A stretch of 64,000 nucleotides of DNA from contig NZ_SLWR01000017.1 of the NCBI RefSeq assembly GCF_004345665.1, positions 62,001-126,000 on the forward strand, written 5' to 3'. Shown piece after piece: positions 34,801 through 43,167 of the stretch; positions within the stretch are counted from its first letter, which is position 1, and each line of letters starts with the position of its first letter. This DNA is from Kribbella antiqua. GTDB lineage: Bacteria; Actinomycetota; Actinomycetes; Propionibacteriales; Kribbellaceae. The notes under the pieces are model-generated. The model searched no databases. It had not been told where the DNA came from and worked only from the letters and a program-made list of their open reading frames with translations. The translations under genes were made by a program, and so were the position numbers.

Positions 34801-35370
34801 ATGGCTGGGCGAGGGCGGCCGCGGGATGCCGGGGTGGAGGGACGCGTGCTGGAGGCCGCCATGGCCGAGATGCGGCTGCGCGGGTACGACGGGATGGCCG
34901 TCGACCGCGTCGCCGAGCGGGCCGGCGTGGCAAAGACGACGCTCTACCGGCGCTGGCCGACCAAAGCCGAGCTGGTGATCGCGATGATCGCCCAGCTGCG
35001 TTCCGCCGTACCGTTCGAGCCGAGCGGTGACTCGCGGCGGGATCTCTCCGAGCTCGTATCCGCCGTCGCGTCAACGCTGACCGCCGTACCGAGGACATTG
35101 ATCGCCGATCTGGCCGCGGCGGCTGCGCGCGAGCCGAGGGTCGGCGAGAGCGTTCGGGCGCTGTGGGGCGAGCGGCATGCGGCGGCCGTCGCGGTCCTGG
35201 CGAAGGCGCAGGAGGACGGACTCGTCGCGGCCGGCACCTCCCCCGTCGTACTGGTCGATCAGCTCGTCGGGCCCTTGTACTACCGGCTCCTCATCACCGG
35301 GGAGCCGATCACTTCCGCCTATGTCGGGGAGCTGGTCGACAGCGCCCTCGGCCCTTTGGAGCAGTCATGA
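34801..35370 (+). CDS. TetR family transcriptional regulator
   Basis: A 189-residue regulator: HTH AVDRVAERAGVAKTTLYRRWPTKAEL near 37-62, then a helical ligand domain of the TetR_C_16/C_11 kind. Two ATGs lie 6 bases apart; AAAGAGG touches the first (34795) but is 6 bases from the second, so 34801 is preferred. The stop overlaps the SRPBCC start (ATGA). Confidence 0.88.
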   Translation: MAGRGRPRDAGVEGRVLEAAMAEMRLRGYDGMAVDRVAERAGVAKTTLYRRWPTKAELVIAMIAQLRSAVPFEPSGDSRRDLSELVSAVASTLTAVPRTLIADLAAAAAREPRVGESVRALWGERHAAAVAVLAKAQEDGLVAAGTSPVVLVDQLVGPLYYRLLITGEPITSAYVGELVDSALGPLEQS

Positions 35371-35873
35371 AGAAGTTTTTGGTTGCCCTCGGCACCATCG
35401 TCGTCCTGTTCGCCGGGTACGCCGTCTACACGATCGCCCGGCCGTTCGTCCTGCACACCGAGCTCGAGATCGACGCGAGACCGGAGCAGGTATGGAAGGT
35501 GCTCGCAGACCGGCAGGCGTACCCGGAGTGGAACCCATTCATCATCTCCTCGACCGGGGAGCTGACAGTTGGCAATACCATCACCAACGTCTTGCGCGAC
35601 ACCGACGGCAAGGAGACCACGTTCAGCCCTGAGCTGCTGGCCGTCGTACCGAACAAGGAACTCCGCTGGATCGGCAAGGTCGCCTTCGGCGGCGTCTTCG
35701 ACGGCGAACATGCCTTCCGCCTGGAGGCTCTCCCCGACGGCCGCACCCGGCTCATCCAGGAGGAGACCTTCCGCGGCGTCGCCGTGCCCTTCACCCACTC
35801 CATGCTCATGAAAACCATCAAGCCCCAGTTCATCGCCATGAACCAAGCCGTCGCCACCCGCGCCACCCGCTGA
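35367..35873 (+). CDS. SRPBCC family protein with N-terminal membrane anchor
   Basis: 168 residues: a hydrophobic helix (4-24), then a START/SRPBCC-like lipid-binding fold from LEIDARPEQVWKVLADRQAYPEWNPF to the C-terminal long helix. It may carry a small hydrophobic ligand at the membrane. Translationally coupled to the TetR gene, so probably its main target. Confidence 0.82.
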   Translation: MKKFLVALGTIVVLFAGYAVYTIARPFVLHTELEIDARPEQVWKVLADRQAYPEWNPFIISSTGELTVGNTITNVLRDTDGKETTFSPELLAVVPNKELRWIGKVAFGGVFDGEHAFRLEALPDGRTRLIQEETFRGVAVPFTHSMLMKTIKPQFIAMNQAVATRATR

Positions 35874-35908
35874 CCCAACCTGTCGGTGGGTTGCAGGAGG
35901 CTGGTCGT

Positions 35909-36304
35909 ATGAGTGGACTTCTGCGGAAGGTTGATGCGGTGACGGTCCGGGTTCCGGATCTGGACAGCGGGCTGGAGTTCTACCGGGATCGGCTCGGGCA
36001 CGAGGTGGTGTGGCGAAGCGACACGATCGGGCAGGCCGGCTTGCGATTGCCGGACAGCGACACCGAGATCGTCCTGTCGACCGAACTCGAGTACGCGCCG
36101 AGCTGGTTGGTGAACTTCGCCGACGAGGCCGCCGAGGAGATCGAGCGCGCCGGCGGGCGGGTGATCGAGCAGCCGTTCGAGATCCCGGTCGGGCGGTGCG
36201 CCGTGGTCGAGGATCCGTTCGGGAACACGCTGGTGCTGCTGGATCTGTCCAAGGGGCTCTACATCACCGACGACCAAGGCCGGGTGACCGGCGTCGAGCG
36301 TTGA
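35909..36304 (+). CDS. VOC / glyoxalase-like protein
   Basis: 131 residues with two beta-alpha-beta-beta-beta repeats: VDAVTVRVPDLDSGLEFYRD at the start and EDPFGNTLVLLDLSKG at the end. Full metal ligands are not evident, so it may be a binding protein rather than an enzyme. ATG 35909 is chosen because AGGAGG lies about 9 bases upstream. Confidence 0.82.
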   Translation: MSGLLRKVDAVTVRVPDLDSGLEFYRDRLGHEVVWRSDTIGQAGLRLPDSDTEIVLSTELEYAPSWLVNFADEAAEEIERAGGRVIEQPFEIPVGRCAVVEDPFGNTLVLLDLSKGLYITDDQGRVTGVER

Positions 36305-36313
36305 TGTTCGCTG

Positions 36314-36367
36314 TGCATCAAAACTAAGAAAAAGATGCATTGGACGGATCAACCTCACGATGGTTGA
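36314..36367. promoter_or_regulatory. Two nested-type inverted repeats before the aldo-keto reductase gene
   Basis: TGCATC (36314-36319) faces GATGCA (36334-36339) across an A-rich loop, and TCAACC (36349-36354) faces GGTTGA (36362-36367) across 7 bases. The second ends 9 bases before the ATG. Possible operator; the regulator is unknown. Confidence 0.4.
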
Positions 36368-36376
36368 GTCAGCCGT

Positions 36377-37354
36377 ATGGATATGCGCACGTTGGGACGA
36401 GTTGATATCGAGGTCAGCCCGGTCGGGTTCGGATGCTGGGCGATCGGTGGGCCGTTCGCCCATCCCACCAGGGAGCCGCTGGGCTGGGGTGAGGTGGACG
36501 ACGAAGAGTCGATCCGGGCGGTACGGCGAGCCGTCGAGCTCGGCGTGACCTTCTTCGACACCGCGGATGTGTACGGCGCCGGGCACAGCGAACGGGTGCT
36601 GGGGCAAGCACTGGCCGGAATCCGCGACCAGGTGGTGATCGCCACCAAGTGGGGCAACACCTTCGACGAGTCGACCCGGACCATGTACGACAAGGACAGC
36701 TCGGTCGAATACGTGCACAAGGCCGTACGGGCGTCCCTCGACCGGCTCGGCACCGACTACATCGATCTCTATCAGCTGCACTTCGACACCACCGCGGACG
36801 TCGCGCTGCCGTTGCGCGAGGCCTGCGAGGATCTCGTCCGCGAAGGGCTGATCCGCAGCTACGCGTGGAGCACCGACACCCCGAGCAGCGCGGAACTGTT
36901 CTCCGAGGGCGAGCACTGCGCGGCGGTCCAGCACGAGTTGAGCGTGCTGCACGACGCTCCCGAGATGCTCGAACTGTGCGAACGCGCCGACCTCGCGAGC
37001 ATCAACCGGACCCCGCTGGGCATGGGCATCCTGGGCCGGCGCGACACGACGAGGCCGGCGACCGGTGCCGACATCCGGACCCTGCCGCCGTCGTGGCTGC
37101 GGTTCTTCGACAAGGGCGGCGTACCGGCGCCGGAGTGGTGGGACAAGGTGTCGGCGATCCGCGACGTACTGCAGAGCGACGGCCGGACGCTGGCGCAAGG
37201 CGCGCTGGCGTGGATCTGGGCGCGCAGCCCGCGGACCGTGCCGATCCCCGGCTTCCGGACCGTCGCCCAGGCCGAGGAGAACGCGGCCGCGATGGCGCAC
37301 GGCCCGCTCAGTGCGGAGCAGATGGCGGAAATCGCGAAACTGCTCGACGACTGA
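36377..37354 (+). CDS. Aldo/keto reductase
   Basis: A 325-residue TIM-barrel NADPH oxidoreductase. The catalytic tetrad is visible: D in FFDTADVYG with Y (near 56-61), K in VVIATKWGN (near 90) and H in LYQLHFDTT (near 135). The C-terminal NADP site reads VPIPGFRTVAQAEENAAA. It belongs to the Tas/YajO-like branch. Substrate unknown. Confidence 0.9.
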   Translation: MDMRTLGRVDIEVSPVGFGCWAIGGPFAHPTREPLGWGEVDDEESIRAVRRAVELGVTFFDTADVYGAGHSERVLGQALAGIRDQVVIATKWGNTFDESTRTMYDKDSSVEYVHKAVRASLDRLGTDYIDLYQLHFDTTADVALPLREACEDLVREGLIRSYAWSTDTPSSAELFSEGEHCAAVQHELSVLHDAPEMLELCERADLASINRTPLGMGILGRRDTTRPATGADIRTLPPSWLRFFDKGGVPAPEWWDKVSAIRDVLQSDGRTLAQGALAWIWARSPRTVPIPGFRTVAQAEENAAAMAHGPLSAEQMAEIAKLLDD

Positions 37355-37367
37355 GCCTCAGCCCATT

Positions 37368-37373
37368 GGGTAC
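37368..37373 (+). promoter_or_regulatory. GGGTAC box (SigB-type -10) before the BON gene
   Basis: GGGTACC lies 36 bases before ATG 37410; GACT 15 bases upstream fits the loose -35 GNNT of Streptomyces SigB promoters. Confidence 0.45.
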
Positions 37374-37409
37374 CGCGTGGGTGAGCGATCGTCGAGAGGA
37401 TGAGGGCAC

Positions 37410-37913
37410 ATGCGAGTACTCAAGGGAGCCGGGCTCGCCGTTGCCGGCGTAGGAGCCGGCATGCTGACCGAGTACCTGCTGGATCCGGACCGAGGGCGGG
37501 CACGACGCGCCCGGCTGCGCGACAAGACGATGCACACGGCGCACGAATTGAACGACGGGCTCGGGGGCATGTCGCACAACATGTCGAACCGCGGGCGCGG
37601 AATGGCGATGGCCGCGCGCTACCGGCTCACCGGGCGCTGGGCGGACGACGCCGTACTGCATGACCGGGTGCGTGCTGAGCTCGGGCGGTGTGTGAGTCAT
37701 CCGCACGCGATCCAGGTGCGGGTGGAGGGCCGGACCGTGACGCTGGTCGGCGACGTACTGGCGGACGAGGAGAAGACGGCCCGGCACGCGATCAAGCGGA
37801 TTCCCGGCGTGAAGTTCATGGACGTCCAGTGGACGGTGCATGAGGAAGCCGGCGACGTCCCGACCCTGCAGGGCAAGCGGCGGATGCGTACGCCGCAGCA
37901 CGCGGACAGCTGA
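37410..37913 (+). CDS. BON-domain protein
   Basis: 167 residues. The N-terminus (VLKGAGLAVAGVGAGMLTEYLLDPDRGRARRARLRDK) is a pattern often seen in small envelope-associated stress proteins. The C-terminal half is a BON domain (LHDRVRAELGR through VRVEGRTVTLVGDVLADEE and IPGVKFMDVQW), which binds phospholipid. A GGGTACC box upstream suggests general-stress control. Confidence 0.8.
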   Translation: MRVLKGAGLAVAGVGAGMLTEYLLDPDRGRARRARLRDKTMHTAHELNDGLGGMSHNMSNRGRGMAMAARYRLTGRWADDAVLHDRVRAELGRCVSHPHAIQVRVEGRTVTLVGDVLADEEKTARHAIKRIPGVKFMDVQWTVHEEAGDVPTLQGKRRMRTPQHADS

Positions 37914-37922
37914 CAACAAGAC

Positions 37923-37966
37923 CAGCTCGGCGCTCTCGTCCAACCAAAGGCGGCGGCGCCGAGCTG
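37923..37966. terminator. Terminator hairpin after the BON gene
   Basis: CAGCTCGGCGC (37923-37933) and GCGCCGAGCTG (37956-37966) are perfect 11-bp arms with a 22-base loop. Confidence 0.55.
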
Positions 37967-38025
37967 ACCCACGCCTGACCGGCCGGACAGTCCCGGAAAG
38001 ACCAGGCCGAGGTCTTGCCGGAGGC

Positions 38026-38045
38026 GAGGTTTATCGATATACCTC
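38026..38045. promoter_or_regulatory. Orphan LacI-like palindrome
   Basis: A 20-bp palindrome with arms GAGGT/ACCTC and centre TATCGATA, 18 of 20 positions symmetric and a central CG as in LacI-family operators. It sits between two convergent gene ends, not in an obvious promoter. Confidence 0.5.
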
Positions 38046-38093
38046 TGACCAACAGCCCAGCCCCCGGGGAGTTCGTCGATGAGGTGCGTACCG

Positions 38094-39152
38094 TCAGCCG
38101 GCCCGCTTTGTCGTGCCGCGTTCGACCACGCGCGCAGGCACGATCAGCTCCGTGGGCTTGTCGGCCTGGCCACCGGCGACCTGGGCGATCAGCAGCGAGG
38201 TGATGGCGTCGGCCATCTCCTCGTGGCCTGGGTTCACGCTGGACAGCGACGGGACCAGGTACTGCGCCTCGTCGATGTCGTCGAAGCCGACCACCTGGAC
38301 GTCGTCCGGCACCTTGAGCCCGGCGTCGGCCAGGGCCCGGAGTGCGCCCATCGCGACCACATCCGTGAGCGCGAACACCCCGTCGAAGGCGATCTTCCGG
38401 TCCAGCAGCGACTGGATCGCATCGTACCCGTCCTGGAGCCCGAAGCTCGTCCGGACGGTGAGCGCGGGATCCACCGGTACGCCGGCCTCCTCGTGCGCGA
38501 GCGTGTAGCCCTCGGCCCGCAGTGCCGGCATGGTCGCCGCGGTGTCGGGATTGCCGCCGAGCATGGCGATGCGCCGGGCACCGACGGCGAGCAGGTGCGC
38601 GGTCGCCTGCCGGGCGCCGCCGACGTTGTCCATCATCACGTGGTCGAACCGCGACGGCAGCGCCCGCTCGCCGATCATCACCACCGGTGCGTCGGTGCGG
38701 AGCTGGTTCAGCTCGGCCGGGTCGATGTCGACCACGCTCAGGATCAGGCCGTCGTACATCCGCAGGCGGGAGAACGCGACCGCGTCCAGCTCGCCCTCGC
38801 GGCCGCCGCCGGTGCGCTCCATCACGATCCGCAGCCCGTGCGCCTCGAACCGGTCGGCCAGCCGGGCGGCGAGTTGCGCGAAGTACGGGCGTTCCAGTTC
38901 CGGTACGGCGAGTCCGACCACGCCGGTCCGGCCGGCGCGCAGGTGCCGGGCGGCCAGGTTCACCTGGTAGCCGAGCTCGTTGATCGCCGCCAGTACCCGT
39001 TCCCGGGTCGCCGCGCCAACCCGCGGACGCCCGTTGATCACGTTCGACACGGTCATCGTGGACACCCCCGCGGACCGCGCCACATCCGCCATCGTCACCA
39101 CGGTGGACGCTCGTCTATTGCTATCCCCGCCCCACCGCCCCGGTCGCTTCAT
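38094..39152 (-). CDS. LacI family transcriptional regulator
   Basis: A 352-residue repressor: HTH MADVARSAGVSTMTVSNVINGRPRV from about residue 21, then the hinge AARHLRAGRTGVVGLAVPELER and a periplasmic-binding-protein-like sugar domain ending KPTELIVPARVVERGTT. A shorter start at the ATG of MADVA would also suit the family. Divergent from the arabinan operon with only 32 bases between starts, so its operator must lie over those starts; it probably represses the operon until an arabinoside binds. Confidence 0.9.
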   Translation of the reverse strand: MKRPGRWGGDSNRRASTVVTMADVARSAGVSTMTVSNVINGRPRVGAATRERVLAAINELGYQVNLAARHLRAGRTGVVGLAVPELERPYFAQLAARLADRFEAHGLRIVMERTGGGREGELDAVAFSRLRMYDGLILSVVDIDPAELNQLRTDAPVVMIGERALPSRFDHVMMDNVGGARQATAHLLAVGARRIAMLGGNPDTAATMPALRAEGYTLAHEEAGVPVDPALTVRTSFGLQDGYDAIQSLLDRKIAFDGVFALTDVVAMGALRALADAGLKVPDDVQVVGFDDIDEAQYLVPSLSSVNPGHEEMADAITSLLIAQVAGGQADKPTELIVPARVVERGTTKRAG

Positions 39153-39184
39153 AGCCCCAACCTAAAGCACAACTTGGAGTCGCG

Positions 39185-40429
39185 ATGACGAAACGTCGCA
39201 CACTGGCCGCCTTGGCGGCCATCGCCCTGGCTCTTCCGCTCGCCGCCTGCGGCGGCTCGGGAGGGAGCGGCGGCAGCAACAGCGGAAAGCTCACGTTCTT
39301 CTCCTGGGACGGAGAAGACACGATGAAACCGGTGATCGCCAAGTTCGAGCAGGAGAACCCGGGCATCAAGGTCGAGTTCTCCAACGCGCCGCCGGTCCCG
39401 GAGTACATCTCCACGCTGCAGTCGCGGATTCTGTCCGGTACGGCGGCCGACGTGTTCGCCATCGCCGCGGAGAACAAGACCAACCTGATCAACGGCAAGC
39501 ACGTGGTCGACCTGCGCGACAAGCCGTACCTGAAGAATGTGCCGAAGTTCAACCAGACCACGTATTCCGGCCCGGACGGTGCGGTCTATGGGCTGTCGGT
39601 GGCGTCCTGGGGCGCCGGAGTCCTTTACAACAAGGACCTGCTGGCCAAGGTCGGCGCGACCACGATCCCGCAGACCTGGGACGAGTTCCTTGCCCTGTGC
39701 CACAAGCTGAAGGACGCCGGCGTCACGCCGTACCTGGAGTCCGTGCAGGGGATGTCGACGCCGCTGGCGGCGTTCCTCGGTGCCGAGAACCAGACCACCG
39801 GCGACACCATGGACAAGAAGATCTTCGACGGGTCGGCGAAGTTCAAGGACTACTGGGTCGAGCCGCTGACGCAGTGGTCGCGCCTGTGGACCGAGGGTCT
39901 GGTCACTCGTTCCGCCGTCGGCCTGACTGGTGACCAGGTCCGCCAGGAGTTCGTCACCGGCAAGGCCGCGATGATGATCGCCGGCCCGTGGGACATTCCG
40001 GGCATCCGCAAGGCGGCGCCGAAGCTGAAGATCGAGATGGCGCCCGTTCCCGGTATCGCCGGCGGCAAGCCGTACCTGGCCGGCGCGGCCAGCCCGGGCT
40101 ACGCGATCAACTCGAAGGCGAAGAACCCGGAGGCGGCGGACAAGTTCCTCGCCTTCCTGGCCACGCCGGAAGCGATGGCGATCTACCAGAAGGCGACCGG
40201 CGCGATCACCGTCACTTCCGACTTCCAGCCGACCATCGACCCGGCGCTGAGCCCGATCGTGAAGGACGTCCGGGCCGGCAACGTCTACCTGCCGCAGATC
40301 GCCTGGAAGCGGGCCGAGGACATCCTCAACGTCGAGGCGACCGCGCAGCTGCAGCTGCTGGTCCAGGGCAAGGCGACCCCTGAACAAGTCGCGAACGCCC
40401 TCGACACCAAGCTCGCGAGTACGTCGTGA
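39185..40429 (+). CDS. ABC sugar transporter, substrate-binding lipoprotein
   Basis: 414 residues with a signal peptide (1-21) and lipobox LAAC, C22. CUT1-type binding protein: LTFFSWDGEDTMKPVIAKFE at the mature start and GTAADVFAIAAEN near 90, ending with NVEATAQLQLLVQGKATPEQ. First gene of an operon ending in two arabinan-active hydrolases, so the ligand is probably an arabino-oligosaccharide. Confidence 0.92.
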   Translation: MTKRRTLAALAAIALALPLAACGGSGGSGGSNSGKLTFFSWDGEDTMKPVIAKFEQENPGIKVEFSNAPPVPEYISTLQSRILSGTAADVFAIAAENKTNLINGKHVVDLRDKPYLKNVPKFNQTTYSGPDGAVYGLSVASWGAGVLYNKDLLAKVGATTIPQTWDEFLALCHKLKDAGVTPYLESVQGMSTPLAAFLGAENQTTGDTMDKKIFDGSAKFKDYWVEPLTQWSRLWTEGLVTRSAVGLTGDQVRQEFVTGKAAMMIAGPWDIPGIRKAAPKLKIEMAPVPGIAGGKPYLAGAASPGYAINSKAKNPEAADKFLAFLATPEAMAIYQKATGAITVTSDFQPTIDPALSPIVKDVRAGNVYLPQIAWKRAEDILNVEATAQLQLLVQGKATPEQVANALDTKLASTS

Positions 40430-41388
40430 CCGCTCAAACCCTGGCTCCGGCGGGGACCTCCACCGAGGTCCCGGCCGGAGCCGGCCGGCCACCACGGTTC
40501 AACTGGGCGCGGGCGCGCGAGACCTCCGCGAACCAGCTGTTCCTGGTGCCGGTCGCACTGGTCTTCGTGGTGCTCCTGGTGGTGCCGCTGACGCAAACGT
40601 TCTACTGGAGTTTCACCGACTTCACCGGATACTCCGCCGACGTGAACTTCGTCGGGCTGTCGAACTACCGCAAGGTGCTGACCGACCCGTCGATGCTGGC
40701 CGGTCTCGGCTTCACCCTGGCCTTCACCATCGGTACGGCGCTGCTGATCACCACCTTCGCGATTCCGCTGGCCGTCGTACTGAACAAGAAGTTCTTCGGG
40801 CGGAACTTCGTCCGGTCGGTGTTCTTCTTCCCGGCCATCCCGAGTATCGCCATTCTGGGCCTGGTCTGGGGTTACATCCTTTCCCCGCTGGGATCCGGCG
40901 TACTGAACTCGGTGCTGGAGACGCTGTTCCACGCCGGGCCGTACCCGTGGTTGTCGGACGACACACTGGCCCGGTTGTCGGTGATCGTGGTCGCGGTCTG
41001 GGGTGGCACCGGCTGGCACTCGATGCTCTATCTCGCTTATCTGCAGTCGATTCCGGCCGATTACTACGAGGTGGCAACCATCGACGGGGCGTCGGCGCGG
41101 CAGCAGTTCTTCCACATCACCTTGCCCCTGCTCACTCCGGCGGTTGTCATCAGCAACTTCCTGCTGATGACCGGCGGGCTCAAGGTCTTCGACCTGCCGT
41201 ACACCCTGACCAAGGGTGGCCCGGGCTTCGCGACGTACACGATCACGCAGTCGATCATCACCAGCGGTGTCGCGCAGGGGCGGTACGGGCTGGCCTCGGC
41301 TCTGGCCACGCTGTTCGCGTTCGCGGTCGGCCTGGTCGCGGTCGCGCAGCTATGGGTGTCGCGCCGGATCGAACGGAGGGTGCTTTGA
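40426..41388 (+). CDS. ABC sugar transporter permease (MalF-like)
   Basis: A 320-residue six-helix subunit; the start GTG overlaps the upstream stop (GTGA). The cytoplasmic N-terminus of about 30 residues is Pro/Gly-rich. EAA loop: YYEVATIDGASARQQFFHIT near 213. No partner ATPase is encoded here. Confidence 0.92.
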   Translation: MTAQTLAPAGTSTEVPAGAGRPPRFNWARARETSANQLFLVPVALVFVVLLVVPLTQTFYWSFTDFTGYSADVNFVGLSNYRKVLTDPSMLAGLGFTLAFTIGTALLITTFAIPLAVVLNKKFFGRNFVRSVFFFPAIPSIAILGLVWGYILSPLGSGVLNSVLETLFHAGPYPWLSDDTLARLSVIVVAVWGGTGWHSMLYLAYLQSIPADYYEVATIDGASARQQFFHITLPLLTPAVVISNFLLMTGGLKVFDLPYTLTKGGPGFATYTITQSIITSGVAQGRYGLASALATLFAFAVGLVAVAQLWVSRRIERRVL

Positions 41389-42203
41389 AACAACGACGGT
41401 CTCCGATCACCAGTGTGATCATGATCGGCTTCGCATGCCTGGTGGGCGTGCCGCTGTACTACATCGTCGTCAACACGGTGAAGACGCAGGAGGAGATGGC
41501 CCGGTCGCCGCTCGGACTGCCGGCCAAGTTGTTCCTGGACAACTACCGGCACGTCTTGGAGACGGTGCCGCTGGGGCGGAGCTTCCTGAACACGTTGCTG
41601 GTGACGGTCGCCTCGATCCTGGTGATGCTGTTCGTCGGCTCGACCGCGGCGTACGCGATGGCGATGCGGGCCAGCCGGTTCAACCGGATCTTCGGGGCGC
41701 TGCTGCTGCTCGGCTTCATCGTGCCGGGCCAGTCGACGCTGATCCCGCTCTACCGGATGCTGGTCGGTGTCGAACTGGTCGACACGTTGCGCGGGCTGGT
41801 GGTGATCTACACCGGCGGCTCGATCTTCGTCTACTTCCTGATCCAGGGGTACATCAGCCGGCTGCCGTTCGAGATCATCGAGGCGGCCCGGATCGACGGC
41901 GCCGGGCCGTTCCAGATCTACTGGCGGATCGTGCTGCCGCTGATCCGGCCGATCCTGGCCACCGTCGGCGTGTTCCAGACGATGTGGATCTGGAACGACT
42001 TCATCACCCCGAACGTGTTCATCAGCTCACCCGAGAAGCAGACGCTGGTCATGCAGGTCTATCGCTCGGTCGGCGAGTTCAGCACCGACTGGCCGGGCTT
42101 CATGACCATGAGCGTCGTGGTGCTGATCCCGATGGTCGTGTTCTTCATCCTGACGCAACGGCACATCGTCGACGGACTCCTCGCCGGCAGCGTGAAGTCA
42201 TGA
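41385..42203 (+). CDS. ABC sugar transporter permease (MalG-like)
   Basis: 272 residues from TTG 41385, which overlaps the upstream stop (TTGA) and has GGAGGG 4-5 bases before it. Six helices; EAA loop IEAARIDGAGPFQIYWRIVL near 168. Its stop overlaps the GH43-like start (ATGA). Confidence 0.9.
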   Translation: MKQRRSPITSVIMIGFACLVGVPLYYIVVNTVKTQEEMARSPLGLPAKLFLDNYRHVLETVPLGRSFLNTLLVTVASILVMLFVGSTAAYAMAMRASRFNRIFGALLLLGFIVPGQSTLIPLYRMLVGVELVDTLRGLVVIYTGGSIFVYFLIQGYISRLPFEIIEAARIDGAGPFQIYWRIVLPLIRPILATVGVFQTMWIWNDFITPNVFISSPEKQTLVMQVYRSVGEFSTDWPGFMTMSVVVLIPMVVFFILTQRHIVDGLLAGSVKS

Positions 42204-43141
42204 CCCTTGCCCCTTCACCGCTCTACACCGACCCGGTGCACCTCGCGCCGACCGATCCGTCGCTGATCGCCGCGCCGGACGGGTCGTGGTGGATGTTCTA
42301 CACCCAACGCCGGGCGCGAGAGCAGGCCGGCGGACACACCTGGGTGCACGGGACCGACATCGGCGTCGCGAGATCGACGGATGGCGGACTGACCTGGACG
42401 TACGACGGAGTCGTCGCCGGCCTCGATCCCCATCCAGGGCGGAACACGCTCTGGGCGCCCGAGGTGGTCTTCGACGGCGACCGCTATCACATGTTCACCA
42501 GCTACATCCCCGGCGTACCCGATCGCTGGGAAGGGCATTCCCGGACGATCCTGCACCACGCCTCGCCCGACCTGGTCGATTGGCAGTACGACGGAGTGCT
42601 GCCGCTGTCGTCGGACCGGGTGATCGACGCGTGCGCCCACGAACTACCCGGGGGCGGTTGGCGGCTCTGGTACAAGGACGAGGCCCACGGATCGACCACG
42701 TGGTCGGTGGATTCGCCTGATCTGGTGACGTGGTCTGAGCCGGTGCAGGCCATCGGCGGTCCGCCGCACGAGGGGCCGAACGTGTTCCGGCTCGGCGACT
42801 ACTACTGGATGATCACCGACGAGTGGCGCGGCCAGGCGGTGTACCGGTCGCTCGATCTGGCGAGTTGGGAGCGAGCAGGGCAGCTCCTCGACGAGCCGGG
42901 TTCGCGGGCGCTCGACCAGGGCTTCGGCCACCACGCGGATGTCGTGATCGGCTGCGACGCCGACGGCCGCGAGGTCGGCTGGATCTTCTACTTCACTCAC
43001 CGCAGCTTCGGGTTCGCTGCGGATGTCGTCGACCCACGCCGGCTGACCGACGTCCATGTCGCCGTACTGCGTGCCGATGGCAACCGGCTCACCTGTGACC
43101 GCAACGAAGCGGTCGAACTCGACTTACGTCGTACTGTGTGA
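42200..43141 (+). CDS. Glycoside hydrolase, GH43-like five-bladed propeller
   Basis: 313 residues without signal peptide. Blade motifs include DPSLIAAPDGSWWMFYT (catalytic-base position D19 region), LWAPEVVFDGDRYHMFTSY, and HEGPNVFRLGDYYWMITDEW with the likely acid glutamate. GH43 and related clans include arabinofuranosidases and xylosidases; next to a GH51 gene an arabinoside activity is most likely. Exact family placement needs a profile search. Confidence 0.78.
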   Translation: MTLAPSPLYTDPVHLAPTDPSLIAAPDGSWWMFYTQRRAREQAGGHTWVHGTDIGVARSTDGGLTWTYDGVVAGLDPHPGRNTLWAPEVVFDGDRYHMFTSYIPGVPDRWEGHSRTILHHASPDLVDWQYDGVLPLSSDRVIDACAHELPGGGWRLWYKDEAHGSTTWSVDSPDLVTWSEPVQAIGGPPHEGPNVFRLGDYYWMITDEWRGQAVYRSLDLASWERAGQLLDEPGSRALDQGFGHHADVVIGCDADGREVGWIFYFTHRSFGFAADVVDPRRLTDVHVAVLRADGNRLTCDRNEAVELDLRRTV

Positions 43142-43167
43142 AACGCCAAGAAAACAAGGAGCTTTCG

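Noticed and set aside
39153-39184. LacI operator in the 32-base gap before the arabinan operon
   Set aside because: Only a poor CCAA/TTGG symmetry is visible; I could not support a definite site.
41846-41851. GGGTAC as promoter box
   Set aside because: Inside a permease coding sequence; glycine-tyrosine codons produce this string by chance, as also at 7690, 9986, 11363 and 35416.
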